A model generated the notes under the pieces. It was not told the origin of the DNA, ran no database searches, and worked only from the letters and a program-made list of their open reading frames with translations. A stretch of DNA of 64,000 nucleotides from Actinomycetota bacterium (GTDB taxonomy: Bacteria; Actinomycetota; Actinomycetes; Actinomycetales; Microbacteriaceae). The DNA is taken from positions 158,705 through 222,704 of the forward strand of contig CANFSP010000003.1 of assembly GCA_947449765.1 (NCBI GenBank), read 5' to 3'. Within the stretch, counting starts at the first letter, position 1, and each line of letters begins with the position of its first letter. The position numbers were made by a program, and so were the translations under genes. Positions 7,788-15,524 of this stretch are shown piece after piece.

Positions 7788-9044
7788 ATGGAGCATCATC
7801 CTTCGCGCAGCAAGGTTCGAGGCAAGGGCTATTTCTCGCGACTCGGTCCCGGGATCGTCACCGGTGCTGCCGACGACGATCCCTCCGGCATTGCCACTTA
7901 CTCGCAAGTAGGTGCCGCAACGGGGTATCGCCTGCTGTGGGGAACGGTTCTCCTCCTGCCACTCGCTTTCGCCGTTCAGGAGGCGAGTGCCCGAATCGCG
8001 ATTGTCACCGGAAAGGGCTTGGCCGGCATCATCCGCGAGCGTTTGCCCCGCACGATTCTGGTGATTGCGGTCTCACTTGTGGCCATCGCCAACACGGTGA
8101 ATATCGCCGCTGATCTCGGGTCCATCGCCGCCGCGCTCAACCTCATGGTGCCGATTCCGCACATGGTGGGTGTCATCGGTGCCGCCGTTGTCATCGCAGC
8201 TCTTGAAATCTTTGTCCCCTACCACCGATACGCGAAGATTTTGCGCTGGTTGTGTCTCTCGCTGCTGGCGTATGTGGGTGTGATGTTCGTGGTCCAGATT
8301 AACTGGGCGCAAGTGGGTGTCGACTCGTTTGTTCCGCACTTTATCTGGCAGAAAGCGGACATCGCACTACTCATCGCAGTTGCTGGAACCACGATTTCGC
8401 CGTATCTCTTCTTCTGGCAAGCTGCCGAGGAGTTAGAGGATGGCGACCAGCACGGTCATCCACAGCCCACCCGAACGCACATGGGTGCCATGCGGTTGGA
8501 TGTCGGTGCCGGCATGTTCACCACGGTGTTCGTGGCCGCATCCATCATGATTACGGCTGCTGCGACGTTGAACGCACATGGAATCACCAACATTGACACG
8601 GCAGAACAGGCGGCCCAAGCCCTGACTCCGATTGCGGGGCAGTATGCCAGCCTGCTCTTCTTACTCGGAATCGTGGGCACCGGGCTGTTGACGGTTCCCG
8701 TTCTGGCTGGTGCCACCAGCTATGCGATTGCCGAAACATTTGGATGGAGTGAATCGCTTGAAAAGAAGCCGAGTCAGGCTCGAGCCTTTTATGCGGTGAT
8801 TTTGCTCTCCATTGCGCTGGGACTGACGCTAAACCTCGTCGGGGTCAACCCGATTCAATTCCTCGTCATCGCGGCAATCACCAATGGCCTCGCCGCACCA
8901 TTTTTGATGGCGGTGATCTGGTGGCTTGGTCGCGATAAGCGGCTGCTCAAGAAATGGGCGAGCCCGTGGTGGTCGCAAGTTCTGCTGGGTCTCGCGATTC
9001 TCGCGATGACCACGCTCCCGATTCTGTGGCTACTGGCGCCTTAG
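7788..9044 (+). CDS. Nramp-like divalent metal cation transporter
   Basis: A 418-residue inner-membrane protein with about 11 helices, related to the Nramp (MntH) metal transporters. The first unwound helix reads DDDPSGIATYSQ where classical Nramp has DPGN. The sixth-helix region reads VAGTTISPYLFFWQ where classical Nramp has the MPH metal-binding motif. The missing metal-binding methionine suggests that the substrate or mechanism differs from Mn/Fe import; Nramp-related Mg transporters and other non-canonical clades are known. The leaderless start at 7788 is shared with the divergent MFS gene's promoter region. Confidence 0.85.
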   Translation: MEHHPSRSKVRGKGYFSRLGPGIVTGAADDDPSGIATYSQVGAATGYRLLWGTVLLLPLAFAVQEASARIAIVTGKGLAGIIRERLPRTILVIAVSLVAIANTVNIAADLGSIAAALNLMVPIPHMVGVIGAAVVIAALEIFVPYHRYAKILRWLCLSLLAYVGVMFVVQINWAQVGVDSFVPHFIWQKADIALLIAVAGTTISPYLFFWQAAEELEDGDQHGHPQPTRTHMGAMRLDVGAGMFTTVFVAASIMITAAATLNAHGITNIDTAEQAAQALTPIAGQYASLLFLLGIVGTGLLTVPVLAGATSYAIAETFGWSESLEKKPSQARAFYAVILLSIALGLTLNLVGVNPIQFLVIAAITNGLAAPFLMAVIWWLGRDKRLLKKWASPWWSQVLLGLAILAMTTLPILWLLAP

Positions 9045-9056
9045 CCAGCGGGCCGA

Positions 9057-9290
9057 CTACCTCTTTGCCGGCTTCGCGGGCGTCCTCTTGCTGAAGTAGA
9101 AAATGTAGAAAATCTCGAGAATTCCGACGGTGTTCACGAGGAATAACACGATGTACCAGACCAAGTCACGACGGCCACCCGCGCGATAAAGTCCGATACC
9201 CTTCCAGATCAAACTCCAGGCGCCGACGATGATCACGACGGGAAGGAGCCACGGCAACTGGGAAAAAGGATCGGTGGTGGTGGTGTTCAT
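9057..9290 (-). CDS. Small two-helix membrane protein (DUF5652-like)
   Basis: A 77-residue protein with two clear membrane helices (about residues 13-30 and 44-66) and a basic tail KRTPAKPAKR. Similar small proteins of unknown function (the DUF5652 type, with a W..KG.ALW pattern) are common in Gram-positive genomes; here the segment reads WSLIWKGIGLYRAGGRRD. Function is unknown. The ATG at 9290 lies 6 nt after CATAAT on the minus strand, and the promoter region is shared with the divergent gene at 9308. Confidence 0.75.
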   Translation of the reverse strand: MNTTTTDPFSQLPWLLPVVIIVGAWSLIWKGIGLYRAGGRRDLVWYIVLFLVNTVGILEIFYIFYFSKRTPAKPAKR

Positions 9291-9295
9291 GGCTC

Positions 9296-9302
9296 TATTA
9301 TG
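9296..9302. promoter_or_regulatory. Shared divergent leaderless promoter core
   Basis: TATTAT (9296-9301, plus) is 6 nt before the ATG at 9308, and CATAAT (9297-9302, minus) is 6 nt before the ATG at 9290. The two start codons are 17 bp apart and the -10 hexamers share five base pairs. Confidence 0.6.
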
Positions 9303-9307
9303 GCGTC

Positions 9308-9973
9308 ATGAACACTGATGTTCGCCCTTCCGGGTATCGCCAATTTGTGGGTGTCTTCCGTATTGTCCTCGCGGCTCTCATTCTGACTGCGGTCGTCTAC
9401 CAAATCACTGACCGCCTCATTCACGGTGTTTTTCGTCCGGGTGAGTACTTTGCCTTCTTCACCATCCAGACGAGCTTGATGGATGTGGTCGTTCTGGTCG
9501 CTGGTGCGCTCTATTGCTTTAGGCATGTTCACGACACCAAACTTCTCACCATCGTGCGCATGAATATTGTCGCGTTTTCGATTGTGACCTGTGTCGTCTA
9601 CAACGTGCTGCTGCGCGACGTTGCTTCCGAGCCTGGTTATGTCTGGCCTGTCTGGCCAAACGAGTTGCTCCACGTGTGGGCACCCATCCTGCTCGTGTTG
9701 GACTGGTTCTTCACCCAGGGACGCTGGGACATCCGGATTCGTGCCGCAGCGTGGGTTCTGGCATACCCGCTCGCGTGGACAGCGTTTTCGCTGGTGCGAG
9801 GCGCACTCACCGGGTGGTGGCCTTATCCGTTTCTCGATCCGACCGGACCGGCGGGTGTCCTTGGCGTGGTCATTTACATCGTCGGTATTGCCGCATTCTT
9901 CTACGTCTCGGCCCTCGCCGTGACGGGCTTCGCGCGGCTGTGGGTGCGCCTGCGGGCCGCCCGCGTAGGCTAG
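9308..9973 (+). CDS. Pr6Pr-family integral membrane protein
   Basis: A 221-residue protein with about six membrane helices. The order of features (FAFFTIQTSL in helix 2, a YNVLLR segment, a PNELLHVWAPILLVLDWFF helix, then YPFLDP before the last helix) matches the Pr6Pr/FAR-17a-AIG1-like family that is frequent in actinobacteria. The HVWAPILLVLDW segment contains the family's conserved His. The biochemical role of bacterial members is not established. It is followed after 4 nt by the aldo/keto reductase gene, which has its own -10 box. Confidence 0.75.
   Translation: MNTDVRPSGYRQFVGVFRIVLAALILTAVVYQITDRLIHGVFRPGEYFAFFTIQTSLMDVVVLVAGALYCFRHVHDTKLLTIVRMNIVAFSIVTCVVYNVLLRDVASEPGYVWPVWPNELLHVWAPILLVLDWFFTQGRWDIRIRAAAWVLAYPLAWTAFSLVRGALTGWWPYPFLDPTGPAGVLGVVIYIVGIAAFFYVSALAVTGFARLWVRLRAARVG
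9966..9971 (+). promoter_or_regulatory. -10 box TAGGCT of a leaderless promoter
   Basis: TAGGCT ends 6 nt before the ATG at 9978 and overlaps the stop codon of the upstream membrane protein gene. Confidence 0.6.
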
Positions 9974-9977
9974 CGGT

Positions 9978-10925
9978 ATGACTTCTCGACGCCTCGGCGC
10001 ATCCGATTTATCTGTCTTTCCTCTCGTTCTTGGTGGCAACACTTTTGGCTGGACCTCTGACGTTCCGGAGTCCGAGGCAGTGCTCGATGCATTCGTTGCC
10101 GGTGGCGGTAACTTCATCGATACGGCGGATGCCTACTCGCGTTGGAAGCCGGGTAATTCTGGCGGCGAGTCCGAAGAGATTATTGGTGCGTGGATGCGCA
10201 CCCGCGGCAACCGTGACAAGGTCGTCGTTGCCACCAAAGTGGGCAAACTTGCCGGTTTCGAGGGGTTAGCCGGGAACACGATTCGCGCCGGAGCCGAGGA
10301 GTCGCTGCGCCGGCTCGGAACCGACTACATCGACGTGTACTACGCCCACGCGGATGACCCGGAAACCCCGCTCTTAGAGACTGCTGAGGCATTTGACGAC
10401 CTCGTGCGCTCGGGCAAGGTGCGTCACATTGGTTTGTCGAACTATTCGGGTGCGCGTCTCGCCGAGTATCTCTCCGTTGCCCGCGCGAACAATCTGGTGC
10501 TGCCCGTCGTGGTTCAGCCCCACTACAACCTAGTTTTTCGACGCGAGTATGAATCGGATCTCCTGCCCGTTGCGCACGAGGCGGGCCTCAGTTGCGCACC
10601 GTATTTCTCGCTAGCGTCGGGGCTTCTCAGCGGAAAATACGCCACAGGAGCAGACCTGTCGAAGGCCGTTCGTCAGGCCGGAATTGCCAGCTACATGAAC
10701 CCGCAGAGCGCCCGTGTCATCGAAGCCACGATCGAGATTGCGGCCGAACTGGATTCTGAACCTGCGTCGGTAGCCTTGGCGTGGCTGCTGACCAGACCCA
10801 CCATCGTGGGTCCCATTGCCAGCGCTCGGGTTGTCGAGCAGCTACCCGCCTTGATGAACGCCGTCTCACTCGACCTGTCCGACGAACAAGCAGATCGCCT
10901 CACCGCACTTTCGGAAGGACTCTAA
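9978..10925 (+). CDS. Aldo/keto reductase
   Basis: A 315-residue NAD(P)H-dependent oxidoreductase of the aldo/keto reductase superfamily ((beta/alpha)8 barrel, cytosolic). Catalytic features visible are the D and Y of NFIDTADAYSRW (Asp and Tyr of the tetrad), the Lys of VVATKVGK, and the His of YYAHADDPETP. The cofactor-binding end is ARVVEQLPALMNAV. The natural substrate is unknown. It lies 2 nt upstream of the dienelactone hydrolase family gene, so the two are probably cotranscribed. Confidence 0.92.
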   Translation: MTSRRLGASDLSVFPLVLGGNTFGWTSDVPESEAVLDAFVAGGGNFIDTADAYSRWKPGNSGGESEEIIGAWMRTRGNRDKVVVATKVGKLAGFEGLAGNTIRAGAEESLRRLGTDYIDVYYAHADDPETPLLETAEAFDDLVRSGKVRHIGLSNYSGARLAEYLSVARANNLVLPVVVQPHYNLVFRREYESDLLPVAHEAGLSCAPYFSLASGLLSGKYATGADLSKAVRQAGIASYMNPQSARVIEATIEIAAELDSEPASVALAWLLTRPTIVGPIASARVVEQLPALMNAVSLDLSDEQADRLTALSEGL

Positions 10926-10927
10926 CG

Positions 10928-11656
10928 ATGGCCTCGCGCGACGTGATCCTGCACGAGGTGGACATCCCCACCGACGATGGTTTACTTCGGGGCGTACTCG
11001 GTGTGCCGTCGGGTAAGGGCCCCTTTCCCGGCGTTGTCATGGTGCACGAGATTTTTGGTATTGAAGAGAACATGCGTGCGCAGATTGAGCGTCTGGCACG
11101 TGCCGGTTATCTCGTTCTCATGCCCGATCTCTACAGCCGCGGTGGGATGCGAACGTGCCTGAGGGCAACGTTCAACGCGCTACGCTCGGGCTCTGGTCAG
11201 GCCTTTGACGATACCGAGGCAGCGAAAGCCTTTCTCTCAGCACGAGCTGATTGCACGGGCAAGATTGGCGTGATTGGTTTCTGCATGGGGGGCGGTTTCG
11301 CGCTTCAGATGGCGAATCGCGGCTATGGTGCGGCCGCGGTCAATTACGGCATGATGCCGACGGACCTTGACGACGCACTGGATGGGGCCTGTCCCATCGT
11401 GGCCTCATATGGCAAGCGCGACAAAACTCTCAAAAATGCTGCGCACACAATCGAGACAGCCTTGGCTCGTCACGGAATTGAACACGACGTAAAAGAGTAC
11501 CCAGCGGCCAACCACGCGTTCATGAACCCTGGTCCGGCCGGGCCCAAAGCTTTGCGTCCGTTCATGCAAAAGGTGGTCGGATTCAAGCCCTACCCCGAAG
11601 AAGCTCAGGATGCGTGGTCGCGCATCGAGACCTTCTTCGCGACACACCTCTCGTAG
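10928..11656 (+). CDS. Dienelactone hydrolase family protein
   Basis: A 242-residue alpha/beta hydrolase. The nucleophile elbow is GFCMGGGF, giving a Cys nucleophile as in dienelactone hydrolases. An oxyanion-region motif VMVHEIFG, and the acid and histidine of the triad (YGKRD and YPAANHAFM), are visible. Family members open lactone or ester bonds in the chlorocatechol pathway, but many homologues act on unknown esters. An upstream in-frame extension to 10781 was rejected because it lies inside the reductase gene. GAAGGA at 10914-10919 can serve as the ribosome binding site. Confidence 0.9.
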   Translation: MASRDVILHEVDIPTDDGLLRGVLGVPSGKGPFPGVVMVHEIFGIEENMRAQIERLARAGYLVLMPDLYSRGGMRTCLRATFNALRSGSGQAFDDTEAAKAFLSARADCTGKIGVIGFCMGGGFALQMANRGYGAAAVNYGMMPTDLDDALDGACPIVASYGKRDKTLKNAAHTIETALARHGIEHDVKEYPAANHAFMNPGPAGPKALRPFMQKVVGFKPYPEEAQDAWSRIETFFATHLS

Positions 11657-11789
11657 CGAAGGTCAGCATCCGTCTTCTCCCCCTGGAGACTTTGCAGTCG
11701 TGAGCAACTGATGTGCGCTCATTTTGGGTGGTCACAGTCACTCGTGAGGGTTATCGTTATTCCACCACTGGACTCATAGAGGAGACACC
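11657..11789 (+). promoter_or_regulatory. Intergenic promoter and RBS region of the aldehyde dehydrogenase gene
   Basis: The 133-nt gap contains no gene. A clear Shine-Dalgarno AGAGGAG lies about 6 nt before the ATG at 11790, so this gene has a leadered mRNA, unlike many neighbours. A promoter probably lies near GGTTATCGTTATTCC (11748-11762). Confidence 0.4.
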
Positions 11790-13196
11790 ATGCACACCCT
11801 GGAGAGCCTGCTCGCCGCCATTGCCCCCACGGGCCCTTCGCGCGACATCCTCAATCCGGCTACCGGCGAATTGGTCGCCAAAGTCGCCGAGCACTCGGTT
11901 GATGACTTGAACAAGGCCATTGCCGCTGCTAAGAAGGCACAGCCAGCTTGGGCCGCACTCGGCCACGAGAAGCGCAGCGAGCTGATGATGAAAGCTGCCG
12001 ACGCGATCAACGAGAACGCTGAAGCGCTCGCCCAGCTGCTGACCCGCGAACAGGGTAAGCCGCTCAACGGCCCGAACGCACGTTTCGAGATTGGTGGCGC
12101 TGAGGCCTGGTTGCGCGTCGCCGCGGGAACACCGCTCGAGAATGAGGTCATCAAGGATGACGAGACGGGACGCTCGGAGCTCACCTACAAGCCGATTGGC
12201 GTCGTTGCCGCCATCGGCCCGTGGAACTGGCCCGCGATGATTACCATCTGGCAGGTTGCTCCCGCGCTGCGCATGGGTAACACCGTAGTCGTCAAGCCGT
12301 CGGAGTTCACGCCCCTCATCGTGAGCGCACTCATTCACATCATGAACACCGTTCTGCCCGAGGGCGTGGTGAGCGTGGTATCGGGTGGTCGTGACGTTGG
12401 TGCTGCACTCACCGTGGATCCCGCCATCGGCAAGGTCATGTTCACCGGCTCGACCGCGACCGGCAAGGCAATCATCAAGAGCTCGGCTGACACGGTCAAG
12501 CGCCTGACCCTCGAACTCGGCGGAAACGACGCTGGCATCGTTCTCCCTGATGTCAACCCGCAAGAAATTGCGGAGGGCCTGTTCTGGGGTGCATTCCTAA
12601 ACACCGGACAGACCTGCGCCGCGCTCAAGCGCCTCTACGTGCACGAGTCCATTGCTGATGAGGTCACCAAGGCTCTCGTTTCGGTCGCGGCCGCAATGCC
12701 CATGGGCGACGGCACTGACGAGAACAACGTACTCGGTCCACTTCAGAACAAGAAGCAGTACGACATCGTGGCCGACCTGGTTGAGAAGGCTAAGGCCGGT
12801 GGCGGCAAGGTGGAGCTCGGTGGAAACCCGGACGCCAACCAGAAGGGATTCTTCTACCCCACCACAATCGTGTCGGGCCTGAAGAACGACAACGCGCTGG
12901 TTCAGGTCGAACAATTCGGACCCGCTCTGCCGATTGTGACCTACTCGAACGTCGACGAGGCCATCGAGATGGCAAACGCTGTCGACGTAGGACTCGGGGC
13001 ATCCGTGTGGTCATCCGACAAGAACAAAGCCCGGGAAATCGCCGAGCGCCTCGAGGCCGGGACCGTGTGGATCAACTCGCACGGTGGCGTGCACCCGATG
13101 GTCCCCTTCGGCGGAAACAAGCAGTCCGGCTATGGACTCGAGTTTGGTGTTGAGGGACTCAAGGCACTGGGTGTGCCCCGCGTCATCAACAGCTAA
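11790..13196 (+). CDS. NAD(P)-dependent aldehyde dehydrogenase
   Basis: A 468-residue enzyme of the aldehyde dehydrogenase superfamily. It shows the N-terminal FNPATGE-like segment (ILNPATGELV), the cofactor-fold motif GPWNWPAMITIWQVAPAL, the general-base Glu in LELGGNDAGIV, the catalytic Cys in NTGQTCAALKRLYVH, and the C-terminal PFGGNKQSGYG. It oxidises an aldehyde to the acid with NAD(P)+. The physiological substrate is not evident, and there is no operon partner. A long perfect hairpin ends the unit. Codon use is strongly biased to C/G-ending codons, suggesting good expression. Confidence 0.94.
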   Translation: MHTLESLLAAIAPTGPSRDILNPATGELVAKVAEHSVDDLNKAIAAAKKAQPAWAALGHEKRSELMMKAADAINENAEALAQLLTREQGKPLNGPNARFEIGGAEAWLRVAAGTPLENEVIKDDETGRSELTYKPIGVVAAIGPWNWPAMITIWQVAPALRMGNTVVVKPSEFTPLIVSALIHIMNTVLPEGVVSVVSGGRDVGAALTVDPAIGKVMFTGSTATGKAIIKSSADTVKRLTLELGGNDAGIVLPDVNPQEIAEGLFWGAFLNTGQTCAALKRLYVHESIADEVTKALVSVAAAMPMGDGTDENNVLGPLQNKKQYDIVADLVEKAKAGGGKVELGGNPDANQKGFFYPTTIVSGLKNDNALVQVEQFGPALPIVTYSNVDEAIEMANAVDVGLGASVWSSDKNKAREIAERLEAGTVWINSHGGVHPMVPFGGNKQSGYGLEFGVEGLKALGVPRVINS

Positions 13197-13208
13197 GAAT
13201 CGACTCAC

Positions 13209-13250
13209 AACGCATGGATGCCCTGAGACTTCTCAGGGCATCCATGCGTT
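13209..13250 (+). terminator. Long perfect hairpin after the aldehyde dehydrogenase gene
   Basis: A 19-bp perfect inverted repeat (AACGCATGGATGCCCTGAG, loop ACTT, then the reverse complement) starts 12 nt after the stop. It lacks a long T-run but should stop transcription in at least the plus direction. Confidence 0.65.
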
Positions 13251-13314
13251 AAGCCGTCGAGTCGGCAGGTGGCGCAACACTCAGACCGCGGACTCGGTGC
13301 AGGCGCGGGAGGGC

Positions 13315-14073
13315 CTACTTTTTCGCGGAGATCACGGCGAGTACCGCATCCGCCAGAGGCATACCCGGGTGTGCCGACTCAAGGGCGGCCACCTGATCAG
13401 AGGTCAGCGTGAGGTTTACTCGGACCGTTTCGTCGGCTGCCGGTTCTTTGCTCTTGAGGACCAGACCCAAGACTGGGGAAACGATAGTTCCCAGGGCGTC
13501 GATAATCGCAGCAACAGCGATGAACCGCCAGAGGTCGGGCCAGTTCATGGCGATTTCTTCATTGAAGGTGACGAGTGTGACGATTGCGTAGACGACGACT
13601 ATCGCGGCAAAAGTAACGTAGAGACTGATTTGAATAGCCCGGTGCTTGCGTTGCGAGAGGAGCAGGAGAAGGTTCACTTGCGCTAAGAAAATCGCCGCCA
13701 TGATGCTGAGCTGAAAAGCCTTGCCCACATTTGTCGTGTACTCATAATTGCTTGAATTCCACGGCTGCCAAATGAGCATGAGTCCGGTGATGAGAAAGGC
13801 AAGGCTGGCAGCGAGTCCGACAAAACCGACGGCGCGAATTGCTCTACCCACAATCGCGAGGTGGCAGAGCGCGGTCAGACTGACGCCTCCGATGAGCGCC
13901 GTCGTTCCGAGAATTTTGCCGGTGGTCTCGGTCATTGCTTCACCGCCCGAAATGATTAACCAAATACCGATGGCCGCCGAAACGGCGAAGGCGACGATGA
14001 TGATGATGACGAGGGCTCGGCGAATCCCCTTGAGTCGGGCAGTGAGCTCGGGTCGAGTTGTGTCTGTGGTCAT
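13315..14073 (-). CDS. Multi-pass membrane protein of unknown function
   Basis: A 252-residue protein with about six membrane helices (roughly residues 20-195) and a soluble C-terminal domain of about 55 residues. That domain ends VNLTLTSDQVAALESAHPGMPLADAVLAVISAKK, resembling a small ligand- or ribbon-type tail. I do not recognise the family. The ATG at 14073 follows TAGTCT by 7 nt on the minus strand. It is divergent from the DUF2252 gene. Confidence 0.75.
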   Translation of the reverse strand: MTTDTTRPELTARLKGIRRALVIIIIVAFAVSAAIGIWLIISGGEAMTETTGKILGTTALIGGVSLTALCHLAIVGRAIRAVGFVGLAASLAFLITGLMLIWQPWNSSNYEYTTNVGKAFQLSIMAAIFLAQVNLLLLLSQRKHRAIQISLYVTFAAIVVVYAIVTLVTFNEEIAMNWPDLWRFIAVAAIIDALGTIVSPVLGLVLKSKEPAADETVRVNLTLTSDQVAALESAHPGMPLADAVLAVISAKK

Positions 14074-14080
14074 ACTTCGC

Positions 14081-14104
14081 AGACTACTCGCGCGGATTTA
14101 GGCT
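14081..14104. promoter_or_regulatory. Divergent leaderless promoter pair
   Basis: The minus-strand -10 TAGTCT (14081-14086) is 7 nt before the ATG at 14073. The plus-strand -10 TAGGCT (14099-14104) is 6 nt before the ATG at 14111. Here the two boxes do not overlap. Confidence 0.6.
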
Positions 14105-14110
14105 GTCACT

Positions 14111-15487
14111 ATGTCAATGGAGATGAGCAACGACGCCGCAGTGCAATTCTTCAACCGGCGACGGCCTTCACGGTCAGAGCGTCGGCAGGCGGGAGAGCGG
14201 CTGAGGAAAGCTGTTCCACTTGCCTCGCACGCTGAAGTGCCAGAGGCGAGCAGACGACGTGATGCGCTGGAACTCTTGCGTGCCCAGGAGGAGCACCGTG
14301 TTGCTGATCGAATACAGCTCAGATATGAGCGCATGTCACAGAGCCCCTTTGCGTACCTCCGCGGCTCGGCGACAGTGATGGCAAGCGACCTTTCCCTCGT
14401 GCCCCACTCGGGTATCCGGGTGCAGCTGTGCGGAGACGCTCACCTCGATAACTTTGGAATGTTTGCGTCGGCGGAACGAAGCCTCGTCTTCGACATCAAC
14501 GACTTCGACGAAACGCTCCCGGGCCCGTTTGAGTGGGACGTCAAACGCCTCGCCGCAAGTGTTGCGGTGGTAGCGCGAATGAATAGTTTCACCGAAAAAG
14601 AACTCCGAAAGGCCAGTCGCGCTGTCGCGAAGTCGTATCGCGAGTGGATGCGCGTCTTCAACGAGCGCAACACGCTGGATGTCTGGTACGCAAAGGTCGA
14701 TGTCGATTGGATGATTGATCAGCTCACCAAATCTGATGTCAAACACGCCCTCATCAAAGCCAGCAACAAGGCTCGTCGAAAAAACACCGATTCCGCGGTA
14801 TTCAAGCTCACCGAAGAAGTGAACGGGCGTCGACAATTCCGCAATGATCCGCCACTGCTCACCCGGATCACCGGTGACGATGTAGAGGATCTCATTGAGC
14901 GCATGGCTCCGGTCTATGCGCACTACGTGAGTACCTTGCAGCGCGATCGTGCAGACCTTCTCGCGAGGTATTCATTCGTCGACTTCGCCTTCAAGGTCGT
15001 CGGGGTGGGGAGCGTGGGAACGCGCGCCTACGTGATGTTGATGGAATCTGGCAATGGCGAGCCGCTGGTTCTGCAGGCTAAACAGGCCGGACCCTCCGTC
15101 TTGGAGCCGTATCTTGGCGCATCAGAGTTCGGCAATTCAGGCGAACGAGTCGTCACTGGAACGAGACTCATGCAGTCCTCTGGCGACCCGCTTCTCGGGT
15201 GGTGTCACGGTGACGAGGTGCTCCCCTATGACTTTTACTTCCGTCAGTTGTGGGACATGAAAGGCAGTATCGATGCCAGCGCGCTGTCTCCGCAGGGTCT
15301 CACTGCCTACGCGATGATTTGCGGTGCGGTACTGGCCAGAGCTCATGCGCGCGTGGGTGACGCATCCATGATTACTGGATATCTGGGAGAGAACAACGCC
15401 TTTGATCACGCGATTGGCGACTTTGCCTGCGCCTACGCCGAGGTGACCGAGGGTGACTGGGCACAACTCATCACAGCGCAACTCTAG
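14111..15487 (+). CDS. DUF2252 domain-containing protein
   Basis: A 458-residue cytosolic protein. The segment RMSQSPFAYLRGSA, followed by CGDAHLDNFGMFAS and FDINDFDETLPGPFEWDVKRLA, is the signature of DUF2252, a family distantly resembling protein-kinase/aminoglycoside-phosphotransferase folds (GDxHxxN and D-F-D/DE). Activity is not established. If the fold inference holds, HLDN and NDFDE would be the catalytic and metal-binding loops. The gene stands alone between a divergent membrane protein gene and metH. Confidence 0.85.
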   Translation: MSMEMSNDAAVQFFNRRRPSRSERRQAGERLRKAVPLASHAEVPEASRRRDALELLRAQEEHRVADRIQLRYERMSQSPFAYLRGSATVMASDLSLVPHSGIRVQLCGDAHLDNFGMFASAERSLVFDINDFDETLPGPFEWDVKRLAASVAVVARMNSFTEKELRKASRAVAKSYREWMRVFNERNTLDVWYAKVDVDWMIDQLTKSDVKHALIKASNKARRKNTDSAVFKLTEEVNGRRQFRNDPPLLTRITGDDVEDLIERMAPVYAHYVSTLQRDRADLLARYSFVDFAFKVVGVGSVGTRAYVMLMESGNGEPLVLQAKQAGPSVLEPYLGASEFGNSGERVVTGTRLMQSSGDPLLGWCHGDEVLPYDFYFRQLWDMKGSIDASALSPQGLTAYAMICGAVLARAHARVGDASMITGYLGENNAFDHAIGDFACAYAEVTEGDWAQLITAQL

Positions 15488-15512
15488 GTCAGCCTGGCAA
15501 GTCCGACCCGCT

Positions 15513-15518
15513 TAAACT
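15513..15518 (+). promoter_or_regulatory. -10 box TAAACT of a leaderless metH promoter
   Basis: TAAACT ends 6 nt before the second of two consecutive GTG codons (15525) and only 3 nt before the first (15522). The regular 6-nt rule favours the second. No cobalamin riboswitch fits in this arrangement. Confidence 0.55.
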
Positions 15519-15524
15519 GGGGTG

